NCBI RefSeq assembly: GCF_005222835.1
Contig: NZ_STGA01000005.1
Location: 47,261 to 111,260 of the forward strand
Source of the DNA: Rhizobium sp. FKY42
Lineage (GTDB): Bacteria; Pseudomonadota; Alphaproteobacteria; Rhizobiales; Rhizobiaceae
DNA: 64,000 nucleotides
Reading direction: 5' to 3'
Part shown: piece by piece, positions 60,311 through 64,000 of the stretch
Numbering within the stretch: position 1 is the stretch's first letter
How the letters are laid out: every line of letters begins with the position of its first letter
The notes under the pieces: generated by a model
The model's database searches: none
What the model was told of the DNA's origin: nothing
What the model saw: the letters and a program-made list of their open reading frames with translations, nothing else
Translations under genes and position numbers: made by a program

Positions 60311-61380
60311 GTCGGCTTCCTGCCGTTCAGCCGAACACATCGAGCGCGATAGGCCTGTAGTGATGACGATACGTCGTCAGCCAGCCCGCACCCCGCCGCC
60401 AGCACAACCAAAATCGCGAGGCCGTAGGCGACGAGGGCGATGCACCATCCCGTGATACCCTGCGGCACGATCATCGCCAGCGGCAGAAGGATCAGAAGAT
60501 TGATGAAAAACGCTGCTGTGGAGACAGGCCGCGCGCCTCCGAAGCGCCGGGAAAGGCGCTGATAGGCATGTGCACGATGAGCCTGTGAAAGCCTGTCGGC
60601 GCCCAGAAACCGGACAATCAGTGTCGTTGTGGCATCAGTTGCAAACAGAAGGGCGAGCAACAGCCACTGTGGCAGTGTCATCCAGTCCTGCACCAAGGTC
60701 TGGAACGCCAGTGCCACGATGATGAATCCTAGAAAAGTGCTGCCTGCGTCACCCATGAAGATCTTTGCAGGAGGCCAATTGAATACCAGGAAACCGAGTG
60801 TGGCAACCGTGACGATTGCCATCATCCACCAGGGCCATTGATCGAAGGCTGCGGGATCCTGCAGGAAGGAAAGTGTCATCGCAGACACCATCATCGTCAC
60901 GGCCTGCTGCCCTGCAATTCCATCGATTCCGTCCATGAAATTGAAAAGATTGATCCACCAGACTCCGCTGATAAGGAGAAGTAGAGCGATTGCAGCCATA
61001 AGAAGGAGGCTTGAACCGCCGCTCAGTATCCCAAGCGGTTGAGTGAGGAGCATGGCCCCGATGACGGCCGTTGCCTGGACAATGAGCCTCAGTCGTGCCG
61101 GAAGCGGATGACGGTCGTCAATGAAGCCAACGATCGCGACAACCAGCGCAAGCGCCAGGAGCGCCAGATCGTTGAGGCCTCCTCCTGGTAACAGAACTGC
61201 CGCACTGCAGGCAGCGATAACGATGCCAACCCCGCCCCCTGCCGGAGTTGGTTTCACGTGAGACGACCTTGCAAGCGGGATCTGGATGAGGCCAAGCGCC
61301 GCTGCGTTGCGGATGATGACATAGACGCAGGTTGCGCTGACGGCGAAGCAGCCGATGAGAATGGCAATGTTGGCCAGCAT
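60307..61380 (-). CDS. Undecaprenyl-phosphate sugar-1-phosphate transferase (WecA/WbpL type, GT4)
   Basis: A 357-residue polytopic enzyme of the MraY/WecA superfamily with about ten helices, the first being MLANIAILIGCFAVSATCVY. The catalytic motifs are FIDDRHPLPARLRL, NLFNFMDGIDGIAG, FMGDAGSTFLGFI and AHRAHAYQRLSRRF. It starts O-antigen or similar chains on undecaprenyl phosphate. It leads the operon with the epimerase and perhaps the dehydratase. Near its start codons, at 61250-61265, lies a weak parS-like sequence. Confidence 0.92.
   Translation of the reverse strand: MLANIAILIGCFAVSATCVYVIIRNAAALGLIQIPLARSSHVKPTPAGGGVGIVIAACSAAVLLPGGGLNDLALLALALVVAIVGFIDDRHPLPARLRLIVQATAVIGAMLLTQPLGILSGGSSLLLMAAIALLLLISGVWWINLFNFMDGIDGIAGQQAVTMMVSAMTLSFLQDPAAFDQWPWWMMAIVTVATLGFLVFNWPPAKIFMGDAGSTFLGFIIVALAFQTLVQDWMTLPQWLLLALLFATDATTTLIVRFLGADRLSQAHRAHAYQRLSRRFGGARPVSTAAFFINLLILLPLAMIVPQGITGWCIALVAYGLAILVVLAAGCGLADDVSSSLQAYRARCVRLNGRKPT
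61250..61265. promoter_or_regulatory. Weak parS-like sequence in the GT4 gene
   Basis: GGTTTCACGTGAGACG matches parS at 13 of 16 positions, including the central TTTCACGTGA. At about 45 kb from the perfect site, it may be chance or a distant secondary site. Confidence 0.3.
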
Positions 61381-61405
61381 GCGTGTTCTCTCCCCGATGG
61401 CGCCT

Positions 61406-61516
61406 GCTCTAGAGCATTTCCGGTGAAAACGGGATCACCTGCAATGCTCTATCTCTTTGTTTTTACGCAGTCCGGACGTAAAACCGCTGATGCACTTTTA
61501 CTGGACCTGCTCTAGA
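61406..61516. repeat. Mosaic palindromic intergenic repeat (RIME-like)
   Basis: About 111 bases bounded by TCTAGA at each end. Inside are paired short inverted repeats: AGAGCATT with AATGCTCT, and TTTTACG with CGTAAAA. This layout resembles the short palindromic mosaic elements scattered between rhizobial genes. It fills part of the gap before asd. Only this one clear copy is in the window. Confidence 0.7.
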
Positions 61517-61617
61517 AGGTGTGGCTTGACTTGTCCAGTCGAAGTCCGGCAACGGCCCAGCGAGGTCTTGACTTCATCACGAAATCTTCTAATGAGTTCA
61601 GTCGAAAGGAAGCAAGA

Positions 61618-61737
61618 ATGTATCGCTGCGACAATCACATCGCTGCCTTCTGCCAACCGGCTCGACCAGCCGGATCGCTTCCCGTTGCACCCGCATCCGA
61701 AAAAACCACGGCCAAAACGACGACGAAAACCGTCTGA
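61618..61737 (+). CDS. Possible small leader ORF upstream of asd (39 aa)
   Basis: An ATG preceded by AAAGGAAG opens a 39-codon frame (MYRCDNHIAAFCQPARPAGS, ending in Thr/Lys repeats). It ends 113 bases before asd and is followed by a hairpin. It has no recognised family, and no Lys/Thr/Met run that would make a classic attenuator except the terminal Thr-Lys stretch (KTTAKTTTKTV). It may be a leader peptide or non-coding. Confidence 0.35.
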   Translation: MYRCDNHIAAFCQPARPAGSLPVAPASEKTTAKTTTKTV

Positions 61738-61759
61738 CGTCTCTGGCCCACCGCTCTCT

Positions 61760-61776
61760 CCCCGGTCTGGCCGGGG
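61760..61776 (+). promoter_or_regulatory. GC-rich hairpin in the asd leader
   Basis: CCCCGG, five bases, CCGGGG between the small frame and asd. No T run follows, so an attenuation role is speculative. Confidence 0.4.
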
Positions 61777-61850
61777 ATAAGGGATACACGGCGCGTTTCC
61801 GTGGTTCCCCCCTCCGACATCCGAGGAGAGAAGAGAAAGAGAGCAGTAAC

Positions 61851-62885
61851 ATGGGTTTCAAGATTGCAATCGTCGGCGCGACCGGCAATGTCGGTCGGGA
61901 GATGTTGAACATCCTCTCCGAACGCGGTTTTCCAGCATCAGAAGTTGTCGCGCTGGCTTCCGCCCGCAGTCAGGGCACGGAGGTTTCCTTCGGCGACAAG
62001 ACGCTGAAGGTCTCCAATCTCGACCATTACGATTTCTCCGACACGGACATCTGCCTGATGTCCGCTGGCGGCACGATTTCGCAGAAGTGGTCGCCGAAGA
62101 TCGGCGCACAGGGCTGCGTCGTCATCGATAACTCATCCGCCTGGCGCTATGATTCGGAAGTGCCGCTGATTGTACCGGAAGTGAACCCGGATGCGATTGC
62201 CGGCTTCACAAAGAAGAACATCATTGCAAACCCCAACTGCTCGACGGCGCAGCTTGTCGTTGCCCTGAAGCCTTTGCACGATGTCGCGAAGATCAAGCGT
62301 GTCGTCGTTTCGACCTACCAGTCTGTCTCCGGTGCGGGCAAGGAAGGCATGGACGAACTCTTTACCCAGACGCGTGCCGTCTTCGTAGCAGACCCGGTTG
62401 AATCCAAGAAGTTCACCAAGCGCATCGCCTTCAACGTCATTCCCCATATCGACGTGTTCATGGAAGACGGCTACACCAAGGAAGAATGGAAGGTTCTGGC
62501 CGAAACCAAGAAGATGCTGGATCCGAAGATCAAGGTTACCTGCACCGCGGTTCGCGTGCCGGTCTTCATCGGTCACTCAGAATCCGTCAATATCGAGTTC
62601 GAGAACGAAATCACTGCCGATCAGGCGCGTGATATTCTGCGCGAAGCTCCTGGTTGCCTTGTCATCGACAAGCATGAAAACGGTGGTTACATCACGCCTG
62701 TCGAATGCGCGGGTGAAGATGCAACCTATATTTCCCGTATCCGCGAAGACGCTACCGTTGAAAACGGCCTCAACATGTGGGTCGTTTCAGACAACCTGCG
62801 CAAGGGTGCAGCACTGAATGCCGTTCAGATTGCAGAGCTTCTTGTCAATCGTGGTCTTATCAAGCCGCGCAGCAAGGCGGCATAA
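61851..62885 (+). CDS. asd: Aspartate-semialdehyde dehydrogenase
   Basis: Asd reduces aspartyl phosphate to aspartate semialdehyde for lysine, threonine, methionine and diaminopimelate. The 344-residue protein has the NADP motif IAIVGATGNVGREML, the catalytic cysteine Cys130 in NPNCSTAQ, and the later RVPVFIGHSESVNIEFE with the active-site His. An AGGAGAG region lies upstream and a terminator follows. Confidence 0.97.
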   Translation: MGFKIAIVGATGNVGREMLNILSERGFPASEVVALASARSQGTEVSFGDKTLKVSNLDHYDFSDTDICLMSAGGTISQKWSPKIGAQGCVVIDNSSAWRYDSEVPLIVPEVNPDAIAGFTKKNIIANPNCSTAQLVVALKPLHDVAKIKRVVVSTYQSVSGAGKEGMDELFTQTRAVFVADPVESKKFTKRIAFNVIPHIDVFMEDGYTKEEWKVLAETKKMLDPKIKVTCTAVRVPVFIGHSESVNIEFENEITADQARDILREAPGCLVIDKHENGGYITPVECAGEDATYISRIREDATVENGLNMWVVSDNLRKGAALNAVQIAELLVNRGLIKPRSKAA

Positions 62886-62913
62886 ACTTACCGTTTCGTA
62901 ACCATGTTTCTGT

Positions 62914-62943
62914 AAGCCTCGCTCTCACGAGCGGGGCTTTTCT
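62914..62943 (+). terminator. Terminator after asd
   Basis: AAGCCTCGCTC, a four-base loop and GAGCGGGGCTT (one G-T pair), followed by TTTCTC. Confidence 0.88.
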
Positions 62944-63072
62944 CTGGACAGTTCACGATCATTTCATAAGTGGTTGAGTTGTGCGCGACGAAGCCTCTCG
63001 CCATAACCTCGACAGAAACTGGAACCCTGGTGGTGCGAAGAGCCGCGGTTCTGCAACGGATGGGATCAACGA

Positions 63073-63882
63073 ATGTTGAAATCAATCGCTGGCGGTGTTG
63101 CCGCCCTCGCAATGCTCCTCAGCGTCAGTGCGGCTCAGGCTGCATCCTGCGGAAATGATGCCTCGGGTTTCAATGCCTGGGTGGATAATTTCAAGCGGGT
63201 TGCCCCATCCAAGGGAATTTCCCCATCCGTGCTCGAGACGGCTTTTGCAAATGTGCAGTATAACCGGCCGACCATCCGGGCTGACCGCGGCCAGAAAAGC
63301 TTCAAGCTTTCGTTTGACGAGTTCATGAAGAAGCGCGGTGGACAGGCGATAATCTCGCGTGGCAAAAGCATGAAGTCTGCCAATGCAGCGCTGTTTGCCA
63401 ATATCGAACGCCGCTACGGTGTTCCGGCTGGTCCTTTGCTTGCAATCTGGGGCATGGAAACCGGCTTTGGTTCCTTCCTCGGCGATCAGCATACGCTTTC
63501 TGCCGTAGCCACGCTGGCCTATGATTGCCGCCGCTCGGACTACTTCACGGAACAACTCTATGCAGCTCTTCAGCTTGTTGCCCGCGGGGATCTTTCCACC
63601 ACGGCAAAGGGTGCTGCCCATGGCGAGATCGGCCAAACGCAGTTCCTGCCGCTGAACGTCATTCGTTATGGTGCGGATGGCGACGGTGACGGTCACGTCG
63701 ACATGGTGCGTTCGCGCGCAGACGCCTTGGCGTCGACAGCGAATTTCCTCGTCGGTCATGGTTGGCAGCGCGGCGCTGGCTATCAGCAGGGACAGCCGAA
63801 CTTCAAGGCTATCCAGGGCTGGAATGCAGCGACAGTGTACCAGCAGGCTATCGCCTATATCGGCGCGCAGATCGACGGCTGA
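63073..63882 (+). CDS. Lytic murein transglycosylase (MltB/SLT_2 type)
   Basis: A 269-residue periplasmic protein. It has a signal peptide (GGVAALAMLLSVSAAQAA) and a lytic-transglycosylase domain with catalytic Glu129 in LLAIWGMETGFGSFLG, then GEIGQTQFLPLNVIRYGADGD. It lacks a lipobox, so it is a soluble member. It cleaves peptidoglycan glycan chains. A terminator follows. Confidence 0.93.
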   Translation: MLKSIAGGVAALAMLLSVSAAQAASCGNDASGFNAWVDNFKRVAPSKGISPSVLETAFANVQYNRPTIRADRGQKSFKLSFDEFMKKRGGQAIISRGKSMKSANAALFANIERRYGVPAGPLLAIWGMETGFGSFLGDQHTLSAVATLAYDCRRSDYFTEQLYAALQLVARGDLSTTAKGAAHGEIGQTQFLPLNVIRYGADGDGDGHVDMVRSRADALASTANFLVGHGWQRGAGYQQGQPNFKAIQGWNAATVYQQAIAYIGAQIDG

Positions 63883-63903
63883 TATGCCGTTCATCACGGT
63901 CGG

Positions 63904-63933
63904 AAAGCGTCCCTCCCAAAGGGGCGCTTTTTC
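63904..63933 (+). terminator. Terminator after the transglycosylase gene
   Basis: AAAGCGTCCC, a seven-base loop and GGGGCGCTTT (one G-T pair), then TTC. Confidence 0.85.
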
Positions 63934-63949
63934 TTGCAATCAAAGTAAA

Positions 63950-63968
63950 CCTCCACCTACGGTGGAGG
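63950..63968. repeat. Short palindrome near the window end
   Basis: CCTCCACC, TAC, GGTGGAGG. It is a perfect eight-pair stem with a three-base loop. The last 32 bases hold no recognisable gene start. Confidence 0.5.
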
Positions 63969-64000
63969 ACTGGACGAGTTCTACATCGTAGTGGAGAGAC

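Larger units (their letters stand above)
61381..61850. other. 470-base gap between the GT4 gene and asd
   Basis: It contains the mosaic repeat (61406-61516), a possible 39-codon frame (61618-61737) and a GC-rich hairpin (61760-61776), then the AGGAGAG region before asd. No further gene is seen. Confidence 0.6.

Overview
The window is a dense, core-genome stretch of an alphaproteobacterium. It most resembles the Rhizobiaceae (Agrobacterium/Rhizobium group). That placement rests on the gene content and order hemE-hemJ-rho-mnmE-mnmG-rsmG-parA-parB beside an origin-like region, a GTTC-N7-GTTC LexA box, the alphaproteobacterial regulator TrcR (DUF1013), the SOS cassette imuA-imuB-dnaE2, a mosaic palindromic intergenic repeat, and alphaproteobacterial versions of obgE and nadD. 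The species call is inference. I recognised no rRNA, tRNA, CRISPR array, prophage or insertion sequence.

Layout. 1-5075 (minus): the start-side part of gyrB (cut by the window edge), then the tightly overlapping operon timA-mltA-smr-xre. 5193-6250 (plus): fxsA and secB. 6399-9992 (minus): PEP-synthase/PPDK regulator, maf, aroE, coaE, dnaQ. 9993-10393: probable oriC with three perfect DnaA boxes and a GANTC cluster. 10394-19011 (plus): hemE, hemJ, rho, mnmE, mnmG, rsmG, parA, parB, with a perfect parS inside rsmG and two weaker parS-like sites nearby. 19105-23341 (minus): holA, lptE, leuS. 23505-29173: PLP homeostasis protein, prpE and acsA, with trcR between the two ligases on the other strand. 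29225-31369 (minus): secreted nuclease and an ABC-F ATPase. 31589-32020: an AT-rich orphan membrane gene. 32422-39784 (plus): rplU, rpmA, two GNAT acetyltransferases, obgE, proB, proA, nadD, rsfS, rlmH. 39866-44420 (plus): EnvC-like hydrolase activator, ctpA, divergent polysaccharide deacetylase, rppH. 44896-45658 (minus): bfr and bfd. 45790-51576 (minus): dnaE2, imuB, imuA with a LexA box upstream. 51781-54345: small metabolic and hypothetical genes. 54561-56419 (plus): leuD and leuB. 56653-61380: PAP2 phosphatase and a three-gene surface-polysaccharide group. 61851-63882 (plus): asd and a lytic transglycosylase.

How it fits together. The first third is the replication/segregation neighbourhood of the primary chromosome: oriC, ParABS, gyrase, the DnaQ and HolA subunits of the replicase, and tRNA/rRNA modification genes. 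The middle is ribosome biogenesis (L21, L27, Obg, RsfS, RlmH) joined to proline and NAD synthesis, followed by cell-wall hydrolysis control (EnvC/CtpA). The last third holds SOS mutagenesis, leucine and aspartate-family amino-acid synthesis and envelope polysaccharide genes.

I found no clearly new biological system. The observations most worth following are the distribution of parS-like sites around the origin, the long imuA/imuB overlap under a LexA box, a 44-base perfect palindrome after leuB, the mosaic repeat before asd, and a low-GC orphan membrane gene.
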